A stretch of 64,000 bases of DNA from Pseudoxanthobacter soli DSM 19599 (GCF_900148505.1 NZ_FRXO01000002.1:496001-560000); one strand, 5' to 3'. Positions 8,359-17,239 are shown, numbered from the stretch's first letter. The notes: generated from the letters alone by a model not told the origin. A program made the numbers and translations.

Positions 8359-8751
8359 CCCGGAACCTCGAGGTGCGCAGCGCACCGCATGAGACCAAGC
8401 GCACGATCTTGGCGCATCGCGGCGGAATTCCGCGTTAAATTTAGGTCATGTTGGGCTGCCCTGCCGAAATCGCATGAGGATGCCCGCCCGGCGTTCGCGC
8501 GCGTTTCCCGGCAATATAATGCCGTCATCCAGCCAAAGCCGCGCCCCTGTTTATACCTTCTCTAAGTAGTTGCGAATGATTTGCAGAAATGTTGCACGGG
8601 GCGCGTGAGGCGATTAGGAGTGAGGAACGCCTTTCGGCAATCCGGACCTCCTCCGGAGCCGTAAGCCATGATTATCCCGCCGCCGAGCGAGGCACGCACA
8701 TCTGCGGGCATACGGCTGCCGGCGGCAGGACCAACGGATCGAGAGTTCCCC
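8359..8751. other. Divergent spacer between the cyclase and hmuT
   Basis: About 390 bp with no gene if hmuT starts at 8752. It contains a Fur-like palindrome (listed separately) and should hold the promoters for both sides. Upstream in-frame ATGs for hmuT exist, notably at 8668. Confidence 0.5.
8571..8585. promoter_or_regulatory. Candidate iron-regulator operator upstream of hmuT
   Basis: TGCGAATGATTTGCA is a 15-bp imperfect palindrome (6 of 7 arm positions complementary) lying 181 bp before the chosen hmuT start. Its shape resembles sites of the Fur/Mur/Irr group in alphaproteobacteria. Which regulator binds is inference; the heme-uptake context supports iron control. Confidence 0.45.
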
Positions 8752-9780
8752 ATGGGTAGCAGCAGCAGCGGTTTCCTTGCGCACGCGATGGCGGCAAGCC
8801 AGTTTCCCGGAGCGACGGCTGCCGGCATCGGCGCTGCCACCGCCCGCCGCGGGCGTCGCCGGTCCGGGCGGCTGGTGGGAATGGCCTTCGTCGTCGCGGC
8901 CACCGCCCTCACACCGCTCGCAACAGCGCCCGCCTGGGCCGCAGAGACCGTCACGGACGGTCGTGGCCGGACCGTCGAGATCGCCGACACCAGCCGCATC
9001 GTCTCGGTCGGCGGCACCGTCACCGAAATCCTCTACGCGCTCGGTCACGGCGGCAATATCGTTGCGGTCGATTCGACCAGCCTCTATCCGCCGGAAGCGC
9101 TGAAGACCAAGGACAATGTCGGCTATCTGCGCTCCCTGGCGCCGGAGGGCGTTCTGGCCGAAGCACCGACGCTGATCGTGGCTGAGGGCGATGTCGGCCC
9201 GCCGCCGGCGGTGGACGTCCTCACCTCCTCCACGGTGCCGATGGTCATCATCGACAATACCAAGACACCGGAGGCCGTCGAAAGCCGCATCCGCTTCATC
9301 GCCGACGTGATCGGGGAAAAGGACAAGGGCGAGGCGCTCGCCAAACATGTGCAGGACGGCTTCGAACGTCTCGCGGCTGCGCGGGCGAAGGTCGGCAAGC
9401 CGGTCCGCGTCATGTTCGTACTGTCGCTGCGCAACGGGCAGCCGATGGTCGCGGGTTCCGGCACCGCCGCCGACGCCGCGATCCGGCTTGCGGGCGCGGA
9501 GAACGTCGCGGCCGGCGTCGAAGGCTACAAGGGAATGACGGAAGAGGCGATCGTCGAGGCGGCACCGGATGCCGTGGTGATGATGGCCCATGCCCAGGCG
9601 AGCGCTTCCGCCGACGAGGTGTTCGCCATGCCGGCCTTCCGTATGGTACCCGCCGCGGAGGGTAAACGGCTGATCAAAGTGGACGGGCTGGCGCTGCTGG
9701 GCTTCGGCCCGCGCACCCCCGAGGCCGCGCTGGAACTGTGCCACGCGCTCGACCCCGCCTGCACAGCAGACACGCCATGA
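8752..9780 (+). CDS. hmuT: Periplasmic heme-binding protein HmuT
   Basis: A class-III periplasmic binding protein of about 342 residues that would hand heme to HmuUV. A basic, twin-Arg-rich n-region is followed by a hydrophobic segment and an AWA-AE signal cleavage site. The mature protein starts with TVTDGRGRTVEIA and continues with the typical SLYPPEALK and GYLRSLAPEG motifs of HmuT/ShuT proteins. The start is uncertain: 8752 has GAGAG about 6 nt upstream, 8668 has GGAG about 9 nt upstream, and 8788 is also in frame. The stop overlaps hmuU (ATGA). No TonB receptor or HmuS is visible in the window. Confidence 0.9.
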   Translation: MGSSSSGFLAHAMAASQFPGATAAGIGAATARRGRRRSGRLVGMAFVVAATALTPLATAPAWAAETVTDGRGRTVEIADTSRIVSVGGTVTEILYALGHGGNIVAVDSTSLYPPEALKTKDNVGYLRSLAPEGVLAEAPTLIVAEGDVGPPPAVDVLTSSTVPMVIIDNTKTPEAVESRIRFIADVIGEKDKGEALAKHVQDGFERLAAARAKVGKPVRVMFVLSLRNGQPMVAGSGTAADAAIRLAGAENVAAGVEGYKGMTEEAIVEAAPDAVVMMAHAQASASADEVFAMPAFRMVPAAEGKRLIKVDGLALLGFGPRTPEAALELCHALDPACTADTP

Positions 9781-10970
9781 CCGTCGCGCGCGCCGATGCC
9801 CGCCAGGATGGCGCCGAGCGGCGTCCTTCTTCTCCGCAGGCGTCCGCCACCGCGATGGATGCGAACGGCCGTCCTGCCCGCCCGAAACCCGCCGGACGAA
9901 CGGGAAGGGTGACAAGACGCGGGGATCGGTCCGGCCGCGCCCGGCTCGGCATCGCGGTCGCCGCCGCCCTGCTCGGCGTCGCGATCGTTCTGTCCGTTGC
10001 CGTCGGTCCGACGGGAATATCGCTCGACGCCCTGCCCCGCGTCCTCGCATCCCTTGTCGCGGATGGCGAAGTGGCGCCGTCGGTCGCGCGCGAGCGGCTG
10101 GTGCTTCTCGACATCCGCCTGCCGCGCACGGTGCTCGGGCTGCTCGTCGGCAGCGCCCTCGCTGTCACCGGCGCAATGATGCAGGGCCTGTTCCGCAATC
10201 CGCTTGCCGATCCCGGCCTTGTCGGCGCCTCGTCCGGCGCCGGCCTCGCCGCGGTCGCCGTGATCGCGCTCGGTGGCGGACTGCTCGCGCCGGTGGTCGG
10301 CTTCCTCGGCAACGAGGCCGTGCCGATCGCCGCCGTCGTCGGCGCGTTCGGATCGACGATGCTGCTCTATTCGCTCTCCACCCGCGAGCGGCAGACCTCG
10401 GTCGCGACGCTCCTGCTTGCCGGCGTCGCCATCGGCGCCTTCGCCGGCGCCCTGTCGGGACTGATCGTGTTCAAGGCCGACGACAGGGCTCTGCGCGACA
10501 TCACCTTCTGGACCCTCGGTAGCCTCGGCGGCGCGACGTGGCCGAAGATCGCCGCGGCGCTGCCGTTCTTCATCGTCGCGGCGGTGGCCGCGCCGCTGGT
10601 GGCACGGCCGCTCAATGCGCTGCTGCTCGGCGAGGCGGAGGCCGTGCATCTCGGCGTCGCCATCGAGCGGGCGAAGAAGATCGCCATCGTTGCCGCGGCC
10701 TGCGCGGTCGGGGCGTCGGTTGCGCTGTCGGGCGTGATCGGCTTCGTCGGCATCGTGGTGCCGCATCTCGTGCGGCTTGCGACCGGGCCCGACCACCGCT
10801 GGGTGTTGCCGGGCGCGGGACTTGCCGGCGCCGCGCTCCTGCTGTTCGCCGACGCCGCGGCCCGGATCCTGGTGTCGCCGGCAGAACTGCCGATCGGCAT
10901 CGTCACCGCCGCGATCGGCGCGCCGTTCTTCCTGTGGCTCCTGATGAACCGGCGGGGGGGCTTGCTGTGA
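9777..10970 (+). CDS. hmuU: Heme ABC transporter permease HmuU
   Basis: A 397-residue FecCD-family permease with about nine to ten transmembrane helices. The first ~65 residues are an unusually long basic, Pro-rich extension before the first helix. The core carries the family's RLPR, GAMMQGLFRNPLADP and FVGIVVPHLVR motifs. The ATG at 9777 overlaps the hmuT stop, and the stop overlaps the GTG of hmuV, so the three genes are translationally coupled. Confidence 0.94.
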   Translation: MTVARADARQDGAERRPSSPQASATAMDANGRPARPKPAGRTGRVTRRGDRSGRARLGIAVAAALLGVAIVLSVAVGPTGISLDALPRVLASLVADGEVAPSVARERLVLLDIRLPRTVLGLLVGSALAVTGAMMQGLFRNPLADPGLVGASSGAGLAAVAVIALGGGLLAPVVGFLGNEAVPIAAVVGAFGSTMLLYSLSTRERQTSVATLLLAGVAIGAFAGALSGLIVFKADDRALRDITFWTLGSLGGATWPKIAAALPFFIVAAVAAPLVARPLNALLLGEAEAVHLGVAIERAKKIAIVAAACAVGASVALSGVIGFVGIVVPHLVRLATGPDHRWVLPGAGLAGAALLLFADAAARILVSPAELPIGIVTAAIGAPFFLWLLMNRRGGLL

Positions 10971-11797
10971 TCTCCGCGAACCAACCCCCGGCGATGATCG
11001 AGGCGCGCAATGTCAGCTTCCTGCGTGGCGGTCGCGCCGTGCTCGACGGCATCGACTTCGCCGCCCGACCCGGCAGCTTCACGGCCATCGTCGGCCCGAA
11101 CGGCGCAGGGAAATCGACGCTCCTGAAGCAGCTCGCCGGCGAATATCGCCCCAGCGGCGGCGACGTTCTGATCGACGGCGAGCCGCTTGCCGGTCTCGCG
11201 CCCCGCCGGGCCGCCGCCAGGCGCGCCGTGCTGCCGCAGTCCTCCAGCCTGTCCTTTCCCTTCAACGTGCGCGAAATCGCGGCCCTCGGCATCACCGTTC
11301 CGGGCTTCGTCATGACCCGGGACGACGCCGAGGACATGATCGATCGCGCCCTCGACCATGTCGATCTCGGGGACAAGGCCGACCGGCTCTACGACGCGCT
11401 GTCCGGCGGCGAACGGCAGCGGGCTCAGCTCGCCCGGGTGCTGTGCCAGTCCTGGGCCGGGGAGCGATTTCACGGGCCGGGCGTGCTTCTGCTCGATGAG
11501 CCGACCGCGGCGCAGGACCTCGCCCACCAGCTCCGCGTGCTGGATGTCGCCCGCGACCATGCCGCGGCTGGGGGCACCACCGTCGTGGTGCTGCACGATC
11601 TCAACCTCGCCGCCCGCTATGCCGACGCGATGGTGGTGATCGCCGACGGCCGCAAGGCGGCGGAAGGCCCGCCGGCGGACGTGCTGACGCTCGACCTGCT
11701 GCGGACGGTGTTCGCCGTCCATCTGCCACCCTCCACGGTGCCGCCGGACGGCCGTCCCTTCGTGCTGCCGCAGATTGCCCGCCGGCTCCAGTCCTGA
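10967..11797 (+). CDS. hmuV: Heme ABC transporter ATPase HmuV
   Basis: A 276-residue ATPase. Walker A is GPNGAGKST, the signature is LSGGERQRAQLARVL, Walker B is VLLLDEPTAAQD, and the switch His is in VLHDLN. The GTG at 10967 overlaps the hmuU stop and sits 7 nt after a G-run; an ATG at 10994 is an alternative. It powers heme import through HmuU and is the last gene of the operon. Confidence 0.94.
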   Translation: MISANQPPAMIEARNVSFLRGGRAVLDGIDFAARPGSFTAIVGPNGAGKSTLLKQLAGEYRPSGGDVLIDGEPLAGLAPRRAAARRAVLPQSSSLSFPFNVREIAALGITVPGFVMTRDDAEDMIDRALDHVDLGDKADRLYDALSGGERQRAQLARVLCQSWAGERFHGPGVLLLDEPTAAQDLAHQLRVLDVARDHAAAGGTTVVVLHDLNLAARYADAMVVIADGRKAAEGPPADVLTLDLLRTVFAVHLPPSTVPPDGRPFVLPQIARRLQS

Positions 11798-12161
11798 CCG
11801 GACCGCCTTCGCCGCTTGCCGTTTCACCCGCGTGGATACCCGACAGGACGAATCTGCGCCGCCGGGGGAACCGCCTCGCCGGTCGCGCGTTCGCAGAACC
11901 GTGGCTTGACGAGTCCGGCAAGGCGGGGTGCAATCCGCGCGTGGATGCAGCCCCGGCGCGAGACGCCACCGGCACGGTTGGAGCGCTTGTGGTTCAGATC
12001 GGTTCGATCTGAACGGGATATGCTCTTGCCGGCTGCGGGAAAAAGCCGGGCTCCCACGCTGCGCCCACGGATCCGTCACCCTTGTCGTGGCGGTCCTCCC
12101 GTCGCCCGCACGAACCCGAAGTCGGGCATCTTTCCTCGAAAATCAGGACAGGACGACGAGC
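11798..12161. other. Spacer between hmuV and osmC
   Basis: About 360 bp without a convincing gene. It contains a palindromic repeat unit at 11992-12026 (listed separately). The ~130 bp before osmC should hold its promoter. Confidence 0.5.
11992..12026 (+). repeat. Dispersed palindromic repeat, family 1 copy A
   Basis: The unit has a perfect 9-bp inverted repeat, GTTCAGATC-N5-GATCTGAAC (11992-12014), followed by a conserved tail GGGATATGCTCT. The same 23-bp palindrome and a near-identical tail occur at 32668-32702, and a diverged inverted copy lies at 32430-32468. It resembles REP-type intergenic units. Confidence 0.8.
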
Positions 12162-12584
12162 ATGAAGAAGCACGGATCCGCCGTCTGGCAGGGCGGCATC
12201 AAGGACGGCAAGGGTGCGATCTCCACGGAAAGCGGCGCTTTGGCGAGCTACCCCTATGGCTTCGCCAGCCGCTTCGAAGGCAAGCCCGGCACCAATCCGG
12301 AAGAGCTGATCGGGGCCGCCCACGCGGGCTGCTTCACCATGGCGCTGTCTCTGATCCTGGGCGAGGCCGGCTTCAAGGCCGAGTCCATGGAGACCACCGC
12401 CGAAGTCACGCTCGACAAGGTCGATGACGGCTTCTCCATCACCGCCGTCCATCTGACCCTGCGTGCCAACGTGCCCGGCGCCGACGCCGCGACGTTCGCC
12501 GATCTCGCCGGCAAGGCGAAGGCGGGCTGCCCGGTGTCGAAGCTGCTGAAAGCCGAGATCACCCTCGACGCCGCGCTGGTCTGA
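12162..12584 (+). CDS. osmC: Peroxiredoxin-like OsmC
   Basis: A 140-residue OsmC that reduces organic hydroperoxides in the cytoplasm. It aligns along its full length with E. coli OsmC, including STESG, PYGF, RFEG, GTNPEELIGAAHA and AGCPVS. The two active cysteines are C57 and C123. The start at 12162 gives the family N-terminus (MKKHGSAVWQGG). It converges with the HxlR regulator and opens an electrophile/oxidant-stress island. Confidence 0.96.
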   Translation: MKKHGSAVWQGGIKDGKGAISTESGALASYPYGFASRFEGKPGTNPEELIGAAHAGCFTMALSLILGEAGFKAESMETTAEVTLDKVDDGFSITAVHLTLRANVPGADAATFADLAGKAKAGCPVSKLLKAEITLDAALV

Positions 12585-12593
12585 GCCCACGCC

Positions 12594-13133
12594 TCATTCC
12601 GCGCCGCGATCGAACGCATCGCGCGCGGCGCGGATTTCGCCGTGGCGGCTTTCCGCCCAGTGCATCAGACCCACGAGCGGCTCCAGCAGCGAGCGCCCGA
12701 GCGGGGTGAGACTGTACTCGACGCTCGGCGGCGTGGTCGCGAACACCTGCCGGGCCACCAGCCCGTCGCGCTGCAGGTCGCGCAGGGTCTGCGTCAGCAT
12801 GCGCTGAGAGATGTCGTCGATCTCCCGGCGAAGCTCGCCGAACCGGCGCGGCCGCTCTGCCAGGGTGACGATGATCAGCGTGCTCCATTTGTCGCTGATC
12901 TGGTCGAGCACGTCCCGCGTCGGGCAGTTGGTATAGTGGGGATATTTCTCCCGCCACCCTTCCCGCACGGACTTGACGGTGAGACGAGAGGCGAAATCGA
13001 CGGCCGGCGCTACCGGGTCCGCGCGGTTTCCAGTGGTTTCGACGGCTTCGACCGGCCGCACCCCCGCCCTGCCCCGAACTCCGGATGTTCCCGCCTCGGT
13101 TTTGAGCCGGGCGGCGCCTGCGGTTCGGTTCAT
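12594..13133 (-). CDS. HxlR-family redox-type transcriptional regulator
   Basis: This 179-residue protein has its HxlR winged helix at about residues 65-165, with the [23 protein letters not shown] and [16 protein letters not shown] blocks. A Cys at position 70 sits at the domain start, where YodB/QorR-type regulators sense quinones and electrophiles. Residues 1-55 are a long Arg/Ala-rich extension not usual in the family; a later start cannot be excluded. GAGGGA precedes the ATG at 13133. It is divergent from the quinone reductase gene, its likely target. Confidence 0.9.
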   Translation of the reverse strand: MNRTAGAARLKTEAGTSGVRGRAGVRPVEAVETTGNRADPVAPAVDFASRLTVKSVREGWREKYPHYTNCPTRDVLDQISDKWSTLIIVTLAERPRRFGELRREIDDISQRMLTQTLRDLQRDGLVARQVFATTPPSVEYSLTPLGRSLLEPLVGLMHWAESRHGEIRAARDAFDRGAE

Positions 13134-13168
13134 GGTGGTTCCCTCGAGGTAACTATCTCCCGCAAGAC

Positions 13169-13185
13169 TGCCTTCTTTACAGGCA
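13169..13185. promoter_or_regulatory. Candidate HxlR operator
   Basis: Inverted repeat TGCCT-N7-AGGCA in the divergent spacer, 36 bp before the HxlR start and about 140 bp before the reductase start. Position and symmetry suit a dimeric HxlR protein; binding is inferred. Confidence 0.4.
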
Positions 13186-13326
13186 AGCGGCATTGATCAT
13201 TTTAGCGCTACTCTCTTTTTGAGACCAGCACCGCTCCGGGAGAAAACGCTCGTGCGGCGGGCCGAACGGAGAGCATCGACATCGCCGGCCTCGATTGCCG
13301 GCTGCGCGAACCCGAGGAAGAACCAT

Positions 13327-14229
13327 ATGTCCGAAACCCAGAAGTCCGGCACCGAAACCCTGCTCGTCACCGGTGCGGGTGGAAAGCTCGGCCGGCGAGT
13401 CGTCGAGCTGCTGCTCGAACAGGGCCGCAAGGTGATTGCCGGATCGCGCTCTCCGGAGAAGCTCGCCGATCTCGCCGCGAAGGGAGCGGAGACCCGCCGC
13501 GTCGATTTCGACGACCCCGCCGTGGCCTCGGCGCTCGCCGGTGCGGACCGCCTGCTGCTCATTTCCACAGATGCCCTCGCCGAGCCGGGCCTGCGGCTGC
13601 GCCAGCACAAGGCAGCGGTCGCGGCGGCGGAAGCGGCGGGCGTGAAGCACGTCGTCTACACCTCGCTGCCGAATCCGGAACCCGGCTCGCCGGTCACCTT
13701 CGCGGGCGACCACTACGGCACCGAACAGGCGCTGGCAGCGAGCACCCTCGGCTGGACCATCCTGCGAAACACCTGGTATTCGGACAACCTCCTGCTGTCG
13801 CTCCCCCATGCGCTTGCGACCGGTCAGTGGTTCACCTCGGCCGGCGACGGGCTCGTAACCCACGTGACCCGCGAGGACTGCGCGCGGGCAGCCGCGGCGG
13901 CGCTAGCGTCCAGCGATCCGGAAAGCCGGATCTACACGATCACCGGTCCGGAGGCACTGACGACGGAGGGCATCGCTGCGCTTGCCGCCGAGGTGTTCGG
14001 CAAGCCGGTCGTGGTCATCCAGGTGTCCGACGACGACCTCGCCAAGGGGCTCGCCGGCGCCGGCTTCCCGGATTTCTTCGTTCGCGCCCTGGTATCGTTC
14101 GACGTCAACACCCGCGTCGGGCGCGCCTCGGAGGTGACCGACGCTGTCCGGCAGCTCACCGGCCGCGAACCCCAGTCGCTGCGCGCGTTCTTCGAGGCGA
14201 ACAAGGCGGCCTTCCTGCCCGCCGCCTGA
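13327..14229 (+). CDS. NmrA/SDR-type NAD(P)H:quinone oxidoreductase (QOR2-like)
   Basis: A 300-residue atypical short-chain dehydrogenase. It has a Rossmann fingerprint (LLVTGAGGKLG near residue 13), a VVYTSLPNP segment, a GDHYGTEQALAAS helix and RNTWYSDN, as in E. coli QorB (YtfG). It would reduce quinones with NADPH, avoiding semiquinone formation. The start at 13327 has GAGGAAG upstream. The divergent HxlR regulator is the standard partner for this enzyme type. Confidence 0.9.
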   Translation: MSETQKSGTETLLVTGAGGKLGRRVVELLLEQGRKVIAGSRSPEKLADLAAKGAETRRVDFDDPAVASALAGADRLLLISTDALAEPGLRLRQHKAAVAAAEAAGVKHVVYTSLPNPEPGSPVTFAGDHYGTEQALAASTLGWTILRNTWYSDNLLLSLPHALATGQWFTSAGDGLVTHVTREDCARAAAAALASSDPESRIYTITGPEALTTEGIAALAAEVFGKPVVVIQVSDDDLAKGLAGAGFPDFFVRALVSFDVNTRVGRASEVTDAVRQLTGREPQSLRAFFEANKAAFLPAA

Positions 14230-14253
14230 CGTTCCCCGCCGCAAGGCACAAAA

Positions 14254-14283
14254 GGGCCGGCGGGAGAGATATCCCGCCGGCCC
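14254..14283. terminator. Bidirectional rho-independent terminator
   Basis: A perfect 12-bp stem (14254-14265 with 14272-14283) has a 6-nt loop. TCGTTT follows on the plus strand and TTTTG on the minus strand. It lies between two converging stops and ends both the reductase and the hydrolase transcripts. Confidence 0.85.
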
Positions 14284-14305
14284 TCGTTTCATCCGCTATG
14301 GCCCG

Positions 14306-14956
14306 TCAGCCGGGCCGTTTGGCGAGCCAGCCGGTGGCAAGCGAGAGATCGGCCTGCGAAAGGCCGTGGCCCGCCGGCAGCGTGCGATGGTCGACCACCG
14401 CGCCTGCATTCGCCAGCATTCCGGCGAGCCGGGCGGCGTTCTCCGCCGGCACGATCGGGTCCATCGCGCCGGAGAGGAGCAGCACCGGCGTTCCCGCGAG
14501 ATCGGCGACCGGTGGCTTGGCGAGGGGCACCATCGCCCTGAGCAGCACGGCCCCCGAGAGCACGCCCGGCCTCAGCAGCATCAGCGCCGCCGCGATGTTG
14601 GCGCCGTTCGAAAAGCCGACCGCCACCGGGGCGCCGAGGCCATAGGCCTCGCGAGCCTCGGTGACGAAATCCGCCAGTTCGCTGGCGCGACGGCGGACGT
14701 CGTCCTCGTCGAAAACGCCCTCGGCGAGGCGGCGGAAGAAGCGCGGCATTCCGCCTTCCAGCACCTTGCCGCGCGGGGACACCAGCGCCGATCCCGGCGA
14801 GAGCGCGCGACCCAAATCGACGAGGTCGTTCTCGTCGCCACCGGTGCCGTGAAGCAGCAGCAGCGGTGGGCGCCCGGTTTTGTCCGCGGGGAGGAAGCGG
14901 TGCACGAAGGAAAGCGTCGTGTCGGCGCCGCCGGTTCGATCAGTCCCGAGGCTCAT
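14306..14956 (-). CDS. Alpha/beta hydrolase (carboxylesterase/phospholipase family, MhqD-like)
   Basis: A 216-residue alpha/beta hydrolase. The nucleophile S116 is in GFSNGAN, with catalytic D166 (SGAMDPIV) and H197 (AGHGLS). The oxyanion HGTGGDENDL loop is typical of the family that includes Bacillus MhqD. It lies downstream of the VOC dioxygenase on the same strand, 137 bp away, like the mhqO/mhqD pairing in quinone-stress operons. Substrate unknown. Confidence 0.88.
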   Translation of the reverse strand: MSLGTDRTGGADTTLSFVHRFLPADKTGRPPLLLLHGTGGDENDLVDLGRALSPGSALVSPRGKVLEGGMPRFFRRLAEGVFDEDDVRRRASELADFVTEAREAYGLGAPVAVGFSNGANIAAALMLLRPGVLSGAVLLRAMVPLAKPPVADLAGTPVLLLSGAMDPIVPAENAARLAGMLANAGAVVDHRTLPAGHGLSQADLSLATGWLAKRPG

Positions 14957-15093
14957 GGCGAGTCTCCCTTTTCCGTGGGCAGCCGCCGGTAGAATGTCGA
15001 CCGGTCGGCTGCGTCACTTTCATCGCGACAGGTTCGTCCGATGGGACCGACGCCGGGGTGAATCCCGGCGCCGGCAACCAGAGGCGAAACCGC

Positions 15094-16026
15094 TCAGGCG
15101 AGCTCCGGCAGCACCTGCTCGATGTGGCTGCGGTGCCCTTCGAGGAAGGTCGGCAGCTTCAGGGCCTGACCCAGCGTCGTCACCGGCTCGTCCACGGCAA
15201 AGCCGGGCTCGTCGGTCGCGATCTCGAACAGCACCCGGCCGGGCTCGCGGAAATAGACGGACCGGAAGTAGTTGCGGTCCTTCTGTTCCGTGGTCGCGAT
15301 GCGGTGGTTCTCGCGCAGCTTGCGGACCATTTCCGCCTGGGCCGCGTCGTTGGCGGCGCGGAAGGCGATATGATGGACCGAGCCGCCGCCCATCCGCGCC
15401 GGCAGGAACCCGCCGGCCACCCGGATGTCGACGATCCCGCCTATGGCGGTGTCGCCGGCCTTGTAGCGCACCAGCGTGCCTTCGCGGGCGGCCTCGGCGA
15501 AACCGAGCACGTCCGTCAGGATCGCACCGGTCGGCGCGGAATCCTCCAGAAGCAGGCTGACGCTGTGGAAGCCGCGGATCGCATGCTCCGCCGGCACGTC
15601 GCCGTTGCTCCACGCGGGCTCCGCCTCGATGCCGGGAACGCCGACGACCGCGAGCCGCATACCGTCCGGGTCCTTGAACGAGATCACCGTCTCGCCGAAC
15701 CGGCGCTCCGGCGAGCTATGGGACACGCCCTTTTCGATGAGGCGCTGGGTCCAGTATCCGATCGAGCCCTCAGGCACGCGGAACACGGTCTCCTGGGTCT
15801 CGCCGATGCCGAGACGGCCCGGCGCGACGTGATCCCACGGGAAGAAGGTGAGGATGGTTCCCGGCTGACCGGTCTCATCGCCGAAATAGAAATGATAGGT
15901 GCCGGGATCGTCGAAATTGACCGTCTTCTTCACCAGACGCAGTCCAAGCGTCCCCGTGTAGAATTTCAGGTTGCGACGCGCATTTCCGGCGATCGCAGTG
16001 ACGTGGTGAATACCGTTGTGACTCAT
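15094..16026 (-). CDS. VOC-superfamily ring-cleaving-type dioxygenase (MhqO/LinE-like)
   Basis: The 310-residue protein has two vicinal-oxygen-chelate modules. The likely metal ligands are H8 in HHVTA, H219 in HHIAFR and E268 in LFEIATDEPGF. Proteins of this group open hydroquinone-type rings or act on electrophilic quinones. The start at 16026 follows GGAGG; the frame runs further upstream without family resemblance. It is divergent from a LysR gene whose spacer has two palindromes, and transcribed toward the hydrolase. Confidence 0.9.
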   Translation of the reverse strand: MSHNGIHHVTAIAGNARRNLKFYTGTLGLRLVKKTVNFDDPGTYHFYFGDETGQPGTILTFFPWDHVAPGRLGIGETQETVFRVPEGSIGYWTQRLIEKGVSHSSPERRFGETVISFKDPDGMRLAVVGVPGIEAEPAWSNGDVPAEHAIRGFHSVSLLLEDSAPTGAILTDVLGFAEAAREGTLVRYKAGDTAIGGIVDIRVAGGFLPARMGGGSVHHIAFRAANDAAQAEMVRKLRENHRIATTEQKDRNYFRSVYFREPGRVLFEIATDEPGFAVDEPVTTLGQALKLPTFLEGHRSHIEQVLPELA

Positions 16027-16124
16027 GGCGAAACCTCCGCTTGGCTGCGCAGAACCCGGGAGTATCTCCGGCCGTCTGTGCATCCCGTGTTGAACTGAGC
16101 CTAGAAATAAGCCGATCGCCGCGA

Positions 16125-16157
16125 TTTGCCATGGCAAACTCATTGCATTCCTGCAAT
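16125..16157. promoter_or_regulatory. Twin palindromic operators between the dioxygenase and lysR
   Basis: Two perfect inverted repeats lie 18 bp apart centre to centre. TTTGCCATGGCAAA (16125-16138) is followed by ATTGCA-TTCC-TGCAAT (16142-16157). The second fits the T-N11-A form bound by LysR regulators. They sit about 100 bp from both starts, so the LysR product could bind both and control both directions. Confidence 0.6.
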
Positions 16158-16266
16158 ACAGATCCTGCAGATGCGCCATTCAACATTGCAGGCACAAACG
16201 GCCGGCCTGTCATGCCACGCAGCGCCCTCGCCGATCCGCTGGCCGGAAACAGGAATGGAGCGAAGC

Positions 16267-17208
16267 ATGACCGAGACCTTCAAGCCGCTTGCCTGGGACG
16301 ACCTACGGCTCGTCAAGGCTGTCGCGGAGGCGGGAAGCCTCCCGGCTGCTGCCGGTCGCCTCGGCCTGAACCATTCCACGGTGTTTCGCCGCCTCGGCCA
16401 GATCGAGCAGGCGCTCGGCGTGCCGCTGTTCGAGCGCCGCCGCACCGGCTACGTGCCGACGTCGGCCGGCGAGGAGATCGCGGCGCTTGCCGAGCGCGTG
16501 GACAGCGACGTTACCGGAGTCGTCCGGCGCCTAGCGGGGCGTGAGCCGGCGCCGGCCGGTGAACTGCGCGTCACCACCAACGACTCGCTGCTGATCCATC
16601 TGCTGACGCCGCTGTTCGCGCGCTTCCTCGCCACGTTTCCCGCGATCAGGCTCGACGTGGTTCTGGACAACCAGGCGCTCAACCTGTCGCGGCGCGACGC
16701 CGACGTGGCGATCCGGGCGACGGACGAGCCGCCTGACACCCTCGTCGGCCGCAGGGCGGCCCGGATCGCCTGGGCGCTCTATGGCCGGGCGAGCGACTTT
16801 CCCATGCCCGAGGCCGTGGACGAGGACATGCTGGCGAGCTGCCGCTGGGTCTCGCTCGGCGACAACATGGGATCGCTGAAGGCGGTGAAATTCGTGAAGG
16901 CGGCCATCGCGCCGGACCGGGTGGCCTACAAGGTCAACACCGTGCTCGGGCTGGCGGAGGCGGTGGAAGGCGGCATCGGCATCGGCCACCTGCCCTGCTT
17001 CATCGCCGATGTCCGGCCGTCGCTGACGCGGCTTGCGCCACCGGATCCGGCGTTCTCGGCCGATCTGTGGCTGCTCACCCACCCGGACCTGCGCCACGCG
17101 GCCCGCGTCCGCGCCCTGCTCGACTTTCTCGCCGCCGAGATCGGGGCCTTTCGGGCCGTCATCGAGGGTCGCAGTCGCGACGGCTACGGCCCGCGACCGG
17201 CGGAATGA
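16267..17208 (+). CDS. LysR-family transcriptional regulator
   Basis: The 313-residue protein has an N-terminal winged helix-turn-helix (residues about 8-66, with LNHSTVFRRLGQIEQALG and LFERRRTGYVPTSAGE). A periplasmic-binding-like effector domain follows, with DADVAIRATDEPP and GIGIGHLP. GGAGCG precedes the ATG at 16267; an ATG at 16255 is possible. It is divergent from the VOC dioxygenase, its probable target. Confidence 0.93.
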   Translation: MTETFKPLAWDDLRLVKAVAEAGSLPAAAGRLGLNHSTVFRRLGQIEQALGVPLFERRRTGYVPTSAGEEIAALAERVDSDVTGVVRRLAGREPAPAGELRVTTNDSLLIHLLTPLFARFLATFPAIRLDVVLDNQALNLSRRDADVAIRATDEPPDTLVGRRAARIAWALYGRASDFPMPEAVDEDMLASCRWVSLGDNMGSLKAVKFVKAAIAPDRVAYKVNTVLGLAEAVEGGIGIGHLPCFIADVRPSLTRLAPPDPAFSADLWLLTHPDLRHAARVRALLDFLAAEIGAFRAVIEGRSRDGYGPRPAE

Positions 17209-17239
17209 ACACGGCCGGCTGAAGCGGCTTCCGACGGGA

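Noticed and set aside
10950-10966. Run of G at the end of hmuU as a possible frameshift site
   Set aside because: The frame is intact and the run serves well as the ribosome-binding site for the hmuV GTG.
15040-15090. Riboswitch-like stretch with a hairpin (15051-15057 with 15064-15070) and a GGTGAATCCC core
   Set aside because: It recalls part of FMN or cobalamin aptamers, but the remaining conserved boxes are missing and no suitable gene lies downstream on that strand.
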